From positions 1-64,000 of the forward strand of contig NZ_QLZA01000013.1 in the NCBI RefSeq assembly GCF_009371885.1: 64,000 nt of DNA, read 5' to 3'. Each line of letters opens with the position of its first letter. The first letter of the stretch is position 1. The DNA is from Bifidobacterium tibiigranuli (GTDB lineage: Bacteria; Actinomycetota; Actinomycetes; Actinomycetales; Bifidobacteriaceae). Both the position numbers and the translations under genes were made by a program. This document shows positions 1-8,030 of the stretch, in pieces. The notes under the pieces were generated by a model. That model searched no databases and was not told where the DNA came from. It saw only the letters and a program-made list of their open reading frames with translations.

Positions 1-1
1 G

Positions 2-121
2 GCCAAAGCGCAGCAGGAACGGGAAAGCGAACGGCATACCGGCGACGAGCCAGCCCCGGGCAGCGGCGTCGACTGGAACGAACTGCACGCCAGCACCCCA
101 TACCCCAACAACACCAGCTAA
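2..121 (+). CDS. C-terminal end of an unidentified protein (partial)
   Basis: Frame 2 is open from the window edge to a TAA at 119-121 and encodes 39 hydrophilic residues rich in Glu, Gln, Arg and Pro, ending YPNNTS. Only the tail is present, so no family can be assigned. Codon choice (third-position G/C) fits coding sequence better than the other frames. It converges on the tRNA-Ala gene, and the hairpin at 175-209 could also stop its transcript. The call rests only on the open frame and codon bias. Confidence 0.45.
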   Translation, partial: AKAQQERESERHTGDEPAPGSGVDWNELHASTPYPNNTS

Positions 122-174
122 AAACCAAACCTAAAACACCACGAAATGGCCTATAACCCAAACTATCAGATACG

Positions 175-209
175 AAAAAACCGCAGAATCGTTGAGATTC
201 TGCGGTTTC
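175..209 (-). terminator. Rho-independent terminator downstream of tRNA-Ala
   Basis: A perfect 11-bp stem (AACCGCAGAAT and its complement) encloses a 7-nt loop. On the minus strand it ends in a run of six T. It starts about 10 bases beyond the tRNA 3' end, the expected place for the tRNA terminator. The plus strand also has T residues after the stem, so it may act in both directions. Confidence 0.8.
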
Positions 210-219
210 TAGTAGTTTG

Positions 220-292
220 TGGAGCTAGGGAGATTCGAACTCCCGACCCTCTCCATGCCATGGAGATGCGCTACCAGCTGCGCCATAGCCCC
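220..292 (-). tRNA. tRNA-Ala (anticodon GGC)
   Basis: The minus strand folds as a 73-nt cloverleaf. The acceptor stem GGGGCTA pairs with TAGCTCC, including one G-U. A seven-base anticodon loop ATGGCAT gives anticodon GGC, and the T-arm contains GTTCGAATC. The discriminator base is A and the 3' CCA is not encoded beyond the acceptor stem. GGC reads GCC and GCT alanine codons. Confidence 0.93.
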
Positions 293-543
293 GAATTTCA
301 CTTATGTGATTCGTTTTGAACCTTTGACAGGTTACAACAGGTCGCTCTCTCCCGCAAACCGGCGTGTCGAATAGACGTATGCCGCTCGATCAGCAGTCGT
401 AGCATTCCAGCGCAAGCAGGCTGACTATACCGCCTCACGAGGCATACGGTTTGGGCCTGGCATTCAGCGTGGTGCTGCCGAATGCCAGGCCCAAATCCAA
501 TCAATCAGCGCAAACTCTATGCGCCTACCTATACCCTATATAT
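293..543. other. Intergenic spacer with one long hairpin
   Basis: No convincing gene is visible between the tRNA and the stop of the membrane protein gene. The only clear structure is the perfect dyad at 450-495. Short open frames here lack a ribosome binding site. Confidence 0.5.
450..495. repeat. Perfect 16-bp inverted repeat (hairpin)
   Basis: TTTGGGCCTGGCATTC at 450-465 is exactly complementary to 480-495, with a 14-base loop. It lies about 50 bases beyond the stop of the minus-strand membrane protein gene and has no T-run on either side. It could be a U-tail-less terminator or an RNA 3'-end stabiliser. Confidence 0.6.
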
Positions 544-1674
544 TTATTTTGCCGAGTTCGGAAGGATCTCCTGCGGCTGAACCGACGAATCGGCTCCGGA
601 TGCGGTCGAACCGAGTCCCTTTGCACTGGTGCCTGTTGCCGAACCGTATTCCTTGGAACTCGAAGTGTTCGCTTTGCCGTTACTGTTGGAGGAGCCGCCA
701 CTCGTACCGTTTACGGTGGTCGAACCGCTAGTCGTTCCTCCATTCGATTCGCTATTCGAACCGCCAGAGGTGCCGGAGCTAGGTGTCCCCGTGGAAGAGC
801 CGGAGCCGGGTGTCCCCGTGCCGGAGGAACTTCCGGACCCGGGCGACGCCGAACTGCTTGAGGAGCCGCTTCCGCCCGTGGAGCCGCCGCTCGGCGTGGC
901 TCCTGCGGTCGGCGTGCTGGTGCCTTGCGAACCGTGCTGGCCTGATTCCCCGCCGCTGGTTGCCGCGCCGTCGCTGCTGCTGGGCGAAGGACTCGGCGTC
1001 TGCCCAGCTCCCCCGCTCGTGGATGGTGCCGGAGTCCGCACGACTCTGGAATTGCTCACTATGTTGCGCACATAGTCATCGGTTCCCTTTCCTTTGGTCG
1101 CCAGCATGATGATGGCCGAAGTCAGGCCGACGGCAAGCAACGCGCTGACTACCGCCACGATGATGGCGACCTTGCGCCGACGGTGCTGATCGGCCTCGGA
1201 AAGCGCTGCGCCATGCCCTGGTTCCTTAGCTGTGCCCACTTCACCGGCACGCACAGTTCCTGCATGCGAGGCGTCTGCGTGCGCACCTTGAGAGGAGACA
1301 ACCCTCGGCTGCCCACCTTCCTGAACAGGCAGGGTGGTGGTTTGACCGACTTCGCCATCGGCATGCGCGCCGTCCGGCCGCTCCGCGCCAATCACCATAG
1401 TGGAGTCAGACTCAGCTGATTGCCCGACACTCTGGCTATGCTCCTGATCTGCATCCGATCCGTTAAACGGTATGACGTTCTGAATCTTCTCGGATGAAGC
1501 CTTGAATACGTTCTGATAAATCTGCGAAGCCACCGTCGCCACTACTGAGCCGACGGCGACGCCGATGACCGATCCGGCGACACCGATTTTGGCCGACAGC
1601 AGGAATGACGTCACCGCTGCCAGCGCACCCGCTCCGATTTGGGTGAATGATATGCCCTTGAAAAAATTTCTCAC
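544..1674 (-). CDS. Membrane-anchored Ser/Gly/Thr-rich protein of unknown function
   Basis: 376 residues from a GTG start. Residues 1-60 are hydrophobic and rich in small residues, with a glycine-zipper-like GVAGSVIGVAVGSVV. A polar linker follows (60-165), then a basic RRRK and a single membrane helix (about 168-192, AIIVAVVSALLAVGLTSAII). The last 180 residues are almost entirely Ser, Gly, Thr, Pro and Asn in short irregular repeats. That tail looks like an extended, unstructured and probably extracytoplasmic stalk. No enzymatic motif or LPxTG signal was seen. It is divergent from the DUF1287 gene. The function is unknown. Confidence 0.75.
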   Translation of the reverse strand: MRNFFKGISFTQIGAGALAAVTSFLLSAKIGVAGSVIGVAVGSVVATVASQIYQNVFKASSEKIQNVIPFNGSDADQEHSQSVGQSAESDSTMVIGAERPDGAHADGEVGQTTTLPVQEGGQPRVVSSQGAHADASHAGTVRAGEVGTAKEPGHGAALSEADQHRRRKVAIIVAVVSALLAVGLTSAIIMLATKGKGTDDYVRNIVSNSRVVRTPAPSTSGGAGQTPSPSPSSSDGAATSGGESGQHGSQGTSTPTAGATPSGGSTGGSGSSSSSASPGSGSSSGTGTPGSGSSTGTPSSGTSGGSNSESNGGTTSGSTTVNGTSGGSSNSNGKANTSSSKEYGSATGTSAKGLGSTASGADSSVQPQEILPNSAK

Positions 1675-1770
1675 GCTTTACGAGGGTAATATCTGCCGCT
1701 GTGCATATCCTCCGCGTTGAGTGAAAACTGCCGAATCCTTACATCGTGGGCACAACTCGCGCACGCCACT

Positions 1771-1810
1771 TTTGGCACACCCTCTTTGGCACGCCCCTCT
1801 TGGCACGCCC
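1771..1810. repeat. Three short tandem repeats between divergent genes
   Basis: Copies of TTTGGCACRCCCYTC lie head to tail at 1771-1784, 1785-1799 and 1800-1810 (partial). They sit in the 187-bp divergent spacer between the membrane protein and DUF1287 genes, so a role in promoter control is possible but unproven. Confidence 0.5.
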
Positions 1811-1861
1811 CACAGATACTCTTGGGAACCACACGCTGCACAACCGTCAGGGAGGACGCAT

Positions 1862-2698
1862 ATGGCACAGGGCGAGGCACCGGCATCCAATGGCGAGTGC
1901 GGAACAAACGGAACAGACGGTTCTCAGCAACGCCGGCCGCAGCGACGTACTGGCCGACGGACTCGGCGACGCACGATGCTGACCATTGCGCTGGCCCTGC
2001 TGCTGTGCGTAGCCGTTGCCTTCGGCGCAATCGCCGTGCTGATTCCACGGCTGCGGCACGATTCCTTGCCGGAAGAGTCTGTCACCGGCGGTATTCACGC
2101 CGTTGCACCGGCCTCGGTGCTGCATAGCAGCGTCGACTATGACCATGACGGCATCGACGATTACAGCGATATCCTCCAAGGTGCCCGGATGGATGCCAAG
2201 GCGCGCCCCGTTTACGATGCAAGCTATTACCAAGGCGGCTACCCGCCCGACAACCGCGGCGCCTGCACCGATGTGGTGTGGCGGGCCTTCAAGAACGCCG
2301 GCTACGATCTCAAGAACATGGTCGACGCGGATATCGCCGCAGACCCAACGTCATACGGGAACGCCATCACACGCCCTGATCCGAACATCGACTTTCGACG
2401 CACCGGAGTACTGGACGTTTTCTTCTCGAAGTACGGACAGCATCTGACCACCGACATCGCCGACCATGACGCGTGGCAGCAGGGCGACATCGTCATCTTC
2501 GAGAACGTCAAGCACATCGGCATCATCTCGGACCTGCGCGACGGGCAGGGCGTGCCGCTGGTATTGCACAATATGGGCCAGCATGATCGCGAGAACGACT
2601 ATCTTGCGTTCCGCAAGCACATGCAGGTCACGGGGCATTATCGCTTCGATGCCTCGAAAATCCCGGCAAGCGTGCTTAAGCCCTGGCATGCTGGCTAG
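1862..2698 (+). CDS. DUF1287 family NlpC/P60-like membrane-anchored protein
   Basis: 278 residues from the ATG at 1862, chosen because GGAGG lies 6 bases upstream; the longer open frame has no such site. A basic N-terminus (RRPQRRTGRRTRRR) precedes one membrane helix (about residues 40-60). The C-terminal domain carries the DUF1287 hallmarks: YDASYY, the likely catalytic Cys in NRGACTDVVWRAF, then GDIVIF followed by the likely catalytic His in KHIGIISD. The family is related to cysteine peptidases and amidases of the cell envelope. A sequence resembling a calcium-binding DYDHDGIDDY lies just before the domain. The substrate is unknown. Confidence 0.82.
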   Translation: MAQGEAPASNGECGTNGTDGSQQRRPQRRTGRRTRRRTMLTIALALLLCVAVAFGAIAVLIPRLRHDSLPEESVTGGIHAVAPASVLHSSVDYDHDGIDDYSDILQGARMDAKARPVYDASYYQGGYPPDNRGACTDVVWRAFKNAGYDLKNMVDADIAADPTSYGNAITRPDPNIDFRRTGVLDVFFSKYGQHLTTDIADHDAWQQGDIVIFENVKHIGIISDLRDGQGVPLVLHNMGQHDRENDYLAFRKHMQVTGHYRFDASKIPASVLKPWHAG

Positions 2699-2916
2699 GG
2701 CGCCGAGGCGCTGAGACTACGAGCGTGCTGACCGAGTACGTGCCGGTTGGGCGCATACCGACCGAACTGACCGAGCGCGCCGACCGACCGAACCGACCGG
2801 GCGCAAGTGTTATTCTCCTTACTTTTGCGTCCTTTTGCGGCGAACGTCCTTGCCGGTTCAAAGCATGCGGCGGTATGCTGGGTGACGATAAAACCTAAGC
2901 CGAAAGGAAGCTTATT

Positions 2917-3321
2917 ATGGCTACTCTGACCCCTGAGATCAAGGATTTCCTCGCCAACAACCTGTGCTGGATCGCCACCGTCAGCAAGGACGGCGAGCCT
3001 GATCTCGGCCCGAAGATGTCGATGTTCGTGCTCGACGACAATCACCTCGCCTACCATGAGCGCACCGCCGGCCAGCATTTCCAGAACCTCAAGGATGGCA
3101 GCAAGCTGGTCATCGCCTCGGTGAACTTCGCCGAAAAGAAGGGCTACCGCTTCCGCGGCATCGTGACCCTGCACACCGATGACGACATCTACGAGGCCCG
3201 CGTCAAGGTCGCCGAAGAGGAAGGCACCAAGAAGCCCGCGTGCGTCCCCGTGCTCGAAATCACCGAGATCCAGGATCTCTCCGCTGGCGCCAAGGCCGGC
3301 ACCACGATTTCGAAGGACTGA
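2917..3321 (+). CDS. Pyridoxamine 5'-phosphate oxidase-like (split-barrel flavin-binding) protein
   Basis: 134 residues with a strong site AAAGGAAG upstream of ATG. The start, a helix followed by NNLCWIATVSKDGEPDLGP, is typical of PPOX-type split-barrel proteins that bind FMN, F420 or heme. Later strands include KLVIASVNF and GYRFRGIVTLH. At this length it is a single-domain member and is unlikely to be the true PdxH enzyme, because the C-terminal PdxH signature is absent. The cofactor and reaction cannot be read from sequence. It is monocistronic and ends at the hairpin at 3417-3450. The preceding 200 bp contains GACCGA-rich low-complexity sequence. Confidence 0.8.
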   Translation: MATLTPEIKDFLANNLCWIATVSKDGEPDLGPKMSMFVLDDNHLAYHERTAGQHFQNLKDGSKLVIASVNFAEKKGYRFRGIVTLHTDDDIYEARVKVAEEEGTKKPACVPVLEITEIQDLSAGAKAGTTISKD

Positions 3322-3416
3322 TTGGTCTGCTGTTCTGCGGCCGGTTGATGGCGATTCACTTTGAGACCCTTCTCTAGCGAATGATTGATAGCAGATAGCA
3401 GAACAGATGGCGGAAG

Positions 3417-3450
3417 GCCCCGTGAAGCACATGAAGCTCACGGGGCTTTT
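3417..3450 (+). terminator. Rho-independent terminator
   Basis: The stem GCCCCGTGA pairs with TCACGGGGC around an AGC...GCT extension, then CTTTT. It lies about 95 bases after the stop of the PPOX-like gene on the same strand. Confidence 0.75.
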
Positions 3451-3499
3451 GCTATGTAAGGTTTATCCGTGAGGCCTATCCATGCCATGAGCGGTGCCA

Positions 3500-3613
3500 T
3501 GCGTAGCCTTTTGTACGCTAGCGAATCTCTACCGTTCAAAAGACGACGCAAATTGGCCTAGAAACGTATCATTACGTACAGTAGCCACGAGTCGGCGTAC
3601 AAAAGACTACGCA
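3500..3613. repeat. Intergenic array of a 17-bp motif in both orientations
   Basis: The motif GTACAAAAGRCTACGCA occurs at 3597-3613, as GTTCAAAAGACGACGCA at 3534-3550, and inverted at 3500-3516. The two direct copies start 63 bp apart, about six helical turns. Each copy is bracketed by GCGTA and TACGC, making it an imperfect dyad. The array lies in the 414-bp spacer between the PPOX terminator and the SRAP gene. I found no other copies of this motif in the window. Confidence 0.6.
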
Positions 3614-3679
3614 ATCCGTCTGCATATGTGCGAAATGCAGGCCCACATCGCGCAGGAATATGGATAGCTGCGGTGTCCT

Positions 3680-3701
3680 GTGATGCACTGCACTGCATCA
3701 C
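3680..3701. promoter_or_regulatory. Perfect dyad upstream of the SRAP gene (possible operator)
   Basis: GTGATGCA and its exact complement TGCATCAC are separated by CTGCAC, ending 34 bases before the SRAP start codon. The position suits a repressor site or a leader hairpin. It is not the actinobacterial LexA consensus. Confidence 0.4.
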
Positions 3702-3735
3702 GTTGTGCCGTACCGTGCAAGGAAGGTGAATCGTC

Positions 3736-4536
3736 ATGTGCCAAGCCTTCGCCGCCGACCTCGACTGGGACAACGTTGCCGCGCATTTCGACGTCACTGG
3801 CGTCTCTGCCATTGATAATAAGGACGTCGACGCTGACAGCACCATTCATCATTCCACAGCGGCACTCCCCTCGCCCACCTTCCATGCCACGCCCAAAACC
3901 GATATTGCCATTGTCGCCGGCGACTCGCACGGACGCCGCCACCTGCGTGCGGCCTACTGGTCGCTGATTCCACGATCATCGCAGACCATCGATTTGCGCT
4001 ACCCGACCTACAACGCGCGCATCGAAACCGCAGCAAGCAAGCCGACCTACGCGCCTTCGGCCGCCTCGATGCGCGCGGTCATACCGGCCAGCGGCTACTA
4101 CGAATTCAAAGGCGAACATCCGTTCTACTTCCATTTCCCCGACGACGCGCCACTTTTCATGGCAGGCCTGTACTCCTGGTGGCGCGCGAACGCGCATTCC
4201 CCGTGGCGCTTGACCGCCACGATCCTCACCCGCGATGCAGTCGGAGCGCTGGCCAGCGTCCACAACCGCATGCCCGTCCTGCTTCCCGACGACATGCTTG
4301 ATGCTTGGTTCGCACCGCGTGCCACCGATGACGACACAGGCGCAAACCCCGACACACTCTCATTGCCTACCACAGAAAATGACGCTATCGCATCGCTGCT
4401 CGCCGCTGCGAACGACGCCGGAGGCAAACTCTCCCAACGCCTCGCCTTCCACGAGGTCGCCCCGCTGCACGGCGACGGCCCACAACTCATCGAACCAGCA
4501 TCCAACTGGCATCAAGGACAAAGCCTGTTCGACTGA
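3736..4536 (+). CDS. SRAP domain DNA-damage-associated peptidase (YedK/HMCES family)
   Basis: 266 residues. The initiator Met is followed directly by Cys2, the nucleophile that SRAP proteins expose and link covalently to abasic sites in single-stranded DNA. The other active-site elements are present: YNARIET (Asn93), SGYYEF (Glu123) and VHNRMPVLL (His176). An insertion of about 40 polar residues (20-60) follows the N-terminal helix and is longer than in YedK, and the C-terminal half carries an Asp/Ala-rich insert near 195-215. GGAAGGTGA supports the ATG. The family shields abasic sites during replication. A LexA-type box lies 15 bases after the stop, not before the gene. Confidence 0.92.
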   Translation: MCQAFAADLDWDNVAAHFDVTGVSAIDNKDVDADSTIHHSTAALPSPTFHATPKTDIAIVAGDSHGRRHLRAAYWSLIPRSSQTIDLRYPTYNARIETAASKPTYAPSAASMRAVIPASGYYEFKGEHPFYFHFPDDAPLFMAGLYSWWRANAHSPWRLTATILTRDAVGALASVHNRMPVLLPDDMLDAWFAPRATDDDTGANPDTLSLPTTENDAIASLLAAANDAGGKLSQRLAFHEVAPLHGDGPQLIEPASNWHQGQSLFD

Positions 4537-4550
4537 GCAAAACAAACATA

Positions 4551-4564
4551 CGAACAAATGTTCG
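4551..4564. promoter_or_regulatory. LexA (SOS) box-like palindrome
   Basis: CGAACAAATGTTCG fits the actinobacterial SOS box CGAAC-RNRY-GTTCG at every position. It is nested within a larger dyad (AACAAAC at 4541, GTTTGTT at 4570). It sits after the SRAP gene and about 210 bases before the MFS gene, so the regulated promoter is uncertain. The outer dyad could instead be part of a transcript-end hairpin. Confidence 0.5.
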
Positions 4565-4776
4565 ATTAAGTTTGTTCGCATCGTAAATCATCGCGTCTCG
4601 AATCGCTGCTCCACATTTAACGGGCCAGATTCCTTGTCAACCGATGGGTATTAGATAGCCCTCATCGAGGTAAAAACGCGTAACGTCTTGAAGACAGATT
4701 CATCTTTCTTCTTGAACGCGCGAGTATACGCGGGCCGGACGGTTCGCCACTTCTTCGCCTAGAAGGAGTGCAAGAG

Positions 4777-6246
4777 ATGAATTCCCGTTTCATTCGCCAT
4801 CGTCCGACACCAATTGGAGCAAGGCCGCCTCAGAACTTACGCGACGCATGGGTCGCTTTGCTCGGTCTGTCAGCCGTGTTCCTGTTCGAGATGCTGGACA
4901 ACTCGGTTCTCAACGTCGCATTGCCGACCATCAGTCGGGAACTGAACTCTTCGGCTGCGGCTTTGCAGTGGGTCACCGGCACATATTCCATCGTTTTCGG
5001 CACACTGATGCTCGTGTTCGGTGCACTGGCCGACCGCGCAGGCCGGCGCAAAGTCATGCTGATCGGGCTCGTGCTGCTGGGAACGACTTCCTTCGCAACT
5101 GCATTCGTCACGACGACTGCGCAGCTCATTGCGGTTCGCGCCGCGATGGGCGTGGCGGCGGCCATGACGACGCCGGGCTCGAACGCGCTCGTCTTTCGGC
5201 TTTTCGCTGACGACAGACTGCGCGTCCGGGCCATGACCGTGGTGTCCACCGTGGGTCTGGTCGGTCTCGCGGTCGGTCCGATTGCAGGCGGCTTCGTGCT
5301 TGCCTTCGCGCCGTGGCAGGCGCTGCTGCTCGTCAACGTTCCCATAGCCGCCATCGCGTTCATCGCCATTCGTACCGGTATCCCTGCCGACTCGCCTGGC
5401 GAACTCCATCACGAACCGATAGATGCCTGGGGCGCAGTGTTGGGCACGGCAGCCATTGCAACCGCGTTGACCGCCCCGACGCTCTTTGTTCAGGCTGGTG
5501 CAAGGTCAGCAATGGCTTGGATTGCGCTGATAGCGGCGCTGTTCTTCACGGCTGCATTCCTGCTGCGCGAGCGCTCGTTCTCTCATCCGCTGCTGAATCT
5601 GCGAATCGTCGCGAAGCCGCTGGTGTCAAGCGGACTCGCGTTCAAAGCCGCATCCAATCTTGCCGTGGCAGGAATGGGATATTTCGTCACCTTGCAACTG
5701 CAGCTCGATTGGGGCTGGTCTCCCGCGCAAGCAGCGCTCGGCATGCTGCCGCAGGTAATCGTCCTGATCGCCGGAGGTGCGATCATCGATGTGCTCGTAG
5801 GCAAGCTGGGATTGAGCAAAGCGGCATGGCTCAGCTCATCCGCCGTGGTTGCCGGGCTGGGCATGTACTCGCTGCTCGGACGGTATGGATACGGCTGGAT
5901 TGCCGCTGCGCTCGTGCTGGTGGCCGCTGGAATGCGCGTTGTCGGAGTCGTTGTGGGAACCAATGTCATGCGCGGCATGCCTGCCGACCGCACCACAATC
6001 GGAGCTGCTCTGGTCGATACTGCCGGAGAAATCGCAGCAGCGGTCGGCACCGCCGTGAGCGGCACTGTGCTCGCAATCCTCTTTGCCGGGCAGCTTGCCG
6101 ACGGCTCATGGTCGGCGACCCAAACCACGGAGTTCCGATGCGCCGTCACCGTTGGCGAGATGCTGCTGACCGTCTTTGCCACAGGATTGGTTGTCTTTGG
6201 CATAGTTCGGGCTACCAGCGCTACGGCCCATACCTTCAGCCTGTAG
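4777..6246 (+). CDS. MFS multidrug exporter, DHA2 (14-helix, EmrB/QacA-like)
   Basis: 489 residues from the ATG at 4777, with AGAAGGAG 8 bases upstream. The first helix carries LDNSVLNVALPTIS, the motif-D1 signature of drug:H+ antiporters. Motif A follows as GALADRAGRRKV (about residues 83-94) and antiporter motif C as GLVGLAVGPIAGGF (about 160). Fourteen hydrophobic segments can be counted, consistent with DHA2. It probably exports lipophilic drugs or cations using the proton gradient. Its 3' end overlaps the convergent EamA pseudogene by 11 bases. No regulator gene is adjacent. Confidence 0.88.
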   Translation: MNSRFIRHRPTPIGARPPQNLRDAWVALLGLSAVFLFEMLDNSVLNVALPTISRELNSSAAALQWVTGTYSIVFGTLMLVFGALADRAGRRKVMLIGLVLLGTTSFATAFVTTTAQLIAVRAAMGVAAAMTTPGSNALVFRLFADDRLRVRAMTVVSTVGLVGLAVGPIAGGFVLAFAPWQALLLVNVPIAAIAFIAIRTGIPADSPGELHHEPIDAWGAVLGTAAIATALTAPTLFVQAGARSAMAWIALIAALFFTAAFLLRERSFSHPLLNLRIVAKPLVSSGLAFKAASNLAVAGMGYFVTLQLQLDWGWSPAQAALGMLPQVIVLIAGGAIIDVLVGKLGLSKAAWLSSSAVVAGLGMYSLLGRYGYGWIAAALVLVAAGMRVVGVVVGTNVMRGMPADRTTIGAALVDTAGEIAAAVGTAVSGTVLAILFAGQLADGSWSATQTTEFRCAVTVGEMLLTVFATGLVVFGIVRATSATAHTFSL

Positions 6247-7127
6247 TCGCGCTTTGCCGTCCAGCCGCCCAGACGAGTAGTGCGCCGGAAGCGGAGACGA
6301 TGAGGACTCCTGCGAGCGCGGACGGGCTGATGGACTGGCCGAGCAGCAACATGCCGATGAGCGCGCCCATTGCCGGGTCGATGGCGAATAGGGTGCCGAC
6401 GACTCGCGCTGAGGTTAGTCGCCCTGCGATCGTGTCCACCCCGTAGGGAATCACCACGCCGAGCAGTGCGGAGATGCCAGCAGGCCCCAGTGCGGTCCGG
6501 CGATGTGCGGCGCGTGGATAACGCTGACTGGCAGGGTCAGGAGCGCGCCGACTGTCACTGATAGGGCCAGTCCGTCAATGCCGTTGCCGCTTTTGCCGAC
6601 TTTCGCGGCGAGAATCGTGTACAGGCCGAAGCATGCGGCATCCAGCAGGGCGAACAGGTAGCCAAGCGGGTCGAAGTAGCCGCCGGGCCCTAGTGAGATC
6701 AGCGCCACGCCGGCGAGCGCCAGCAGCGCGCAGCCGGCCTCGCGCCAGTGGCGTGACGAGGCCAGCGCGACCGCGCACGGGCCCAGGAACTCCAAGGTCA
6801 CCGCGATGCCGAGCGGTATACGGCTGAGCGCCAAGTACAGGGTGATGTTCATGGCCGCCATTGCCGCCCCGTATAACGCGATGGACGCCCATTGTCGCCA
6901 GTCGCGGCCGCGCAGGCTCGGTCGCACCGCCGCCAGTAGTATGATGGCCGCGATCCCCATGCGCAGGCTGCTAACTGCAATCGGCCCGTACGCGCCGAAC
7001 AGGCTGGTCGACAGCGATGACGACACCTGCACCCCGGCCGAGCGCACAGCACCAGTAGCGCCGAAGCCCCGGTCGCGCCGCGCGGCGTATGTAGCCACGC
7101 ACGCAACGACGTCTTGTTAGCCATCAT
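6236..7127 (-). pseudogene. EamA/RhtA-like DMT transporter, broken by two frameshifts
   Basis: Three frames must be joined to give a full-length ten-helix EamA protein. The N-terminus (MMANKTSLRAWL to ALLVLC, from 7127) is in one frame. The body (SAGVQVSSSLSTSLFGAYG to HIAGPHWGLLA) is in a second, and the last 70 residues (GVVIPYGVDTIAGRL to the stop at 6236) are in a third. Each junction (near 7037 and near 6476) is explained by one missing base. RhtA-type proteins export threonine or homoserine, but the substrate here is not determinable. Sequencing error would have to occur twice, so decay is the simpler reading, though not proven. Confidence 0.75.
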
Positions 7128-7487
7128 GCGACGAAGCAGCTGACGATTGCGGTTTCTGCAGTCCAGGCATGCCATAGACTCGAATTTCGCAAATTATCAT
7201 CCTTGTCAGCAGGAATGCGCACCGCCATACTCATCATCGTCCTATCGCAAACTATCGCAAACATCCGGCATCCAAACGGTTCTCCGTAGCAGACACAATC
7301 CAGTCATACCCACAGGCGCTACTCTATCTCGTTCATGTTCAGACCAAGGAAACGCCACGCAATGGAGGAACCACCGCTCAGAGCGCAGAGGCGTTCCCAT
7401 CCCTCTTTATAATTGAGAGGCGAGTGACTACTGTGAAAGTCGCCCGTGTCTTGCGATACGACATTGAACTTGCGAGGGGGTCCGGTC
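7128..7487. other. 360-bp divergent spacer, no gene recognised
   Basis: This spacer lies between the EamA pseudogene (minus) and the 5'-nucleotidase-like gene (plus). It has lower GC than its flanks and only short open frames without binding sites, so it probably holds the promoters of both genes. No clear operator or repeat was seen. Confidence 0.4.
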
Positions 7488-8030
7488 ATGCATGAATCAT
7501 CGCATATGCCGCGCTATGGTTTCGATATCGACGGCACGCTGTTCTCCGTCGGCCTGATTCTGCAGCGCTTCGGCGAAATCACGGGCAGGCACGTGACCTT
7601 CTCCACGATGACCGCCTACTCGTTCGCCGACAACTTCGGGCTGAGCAGGCAGGAGGAATACGACATCTTCTCCCGTATCAAAAGCGATGTGAACCTGCAC
7701 AGCAAGCCTCTGCAGCGCACAGTGTCACTAGCCAAGGCATACAAGGGGCAGGGCTGTGAGGTCGACATCATCACCGCGCGCCGCCAGTCCGCCCTGAGCG
7801 ACACGCAGGCCGCGCTGGGCAATGCGGGCATCCCCTACGACCACCTGTTCATGGACGCGCACGACAAGGAGCAGGTGATCCGGTCCCGCCACCTGGACCG
7901 CTACTTCGACGATCAAGGCGCGCTCATCGAGGCGCTGATGGACTCGGACGTCTCCTCCTTCTGCGAGCTGACTCTGGTCGACGCGCCATACAACCACGGC
8001 TACCGCTGCCACAGCCGCCTCTACGTTTGA
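7488..8030 (+). CDS. HAD-superfamily 5'(3')-deoxyribonucleotidase-like protein
   Basis: 180 residues from the ATG at 7488, preceded by GAGGGGG. Motif I appears as YGFDIDGTLF, with the two catalytic Asp residues, and a helical cap follows. Motif II is IITARR and motif III includes HDKEQVIRS. The DRYFDDQG segment matches the acidic loop of NT5C-type deoxyribonucleotidases, which dephosphorylate (deoxy)nucleoside monophosphates. The last 20 residues (LVDAPYNHGYRC) also resemble that family. Substrate specificity is inferred from family likeness only. It is a single gene, followed by the 670-bp repeat-rich spacer. Confidence 0.72.
   Translation: MHESSHMPRYGFDIDGTLFSVGLILQRFGEITGRHVTFSTMTAYSFADNFGLSRQEEYDIFSRIKSDVNLHSKPLQRTVSLAKAYKGQGCEVDIITARRQSALSDTQAALGNAGIPYDHLFMDAHDKEQVIRSRHLDRYFDDQGALIEALMDSDVSSFCELTLVDAPYNHGYRCHSRLYV

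Noticed and set aside
220..495. Integrated element at tRNA-Ala
   Set aside because: No integrase, no duplicated tRNA 3' end and no phage genes lie near; the hairpin alone is not evidence.
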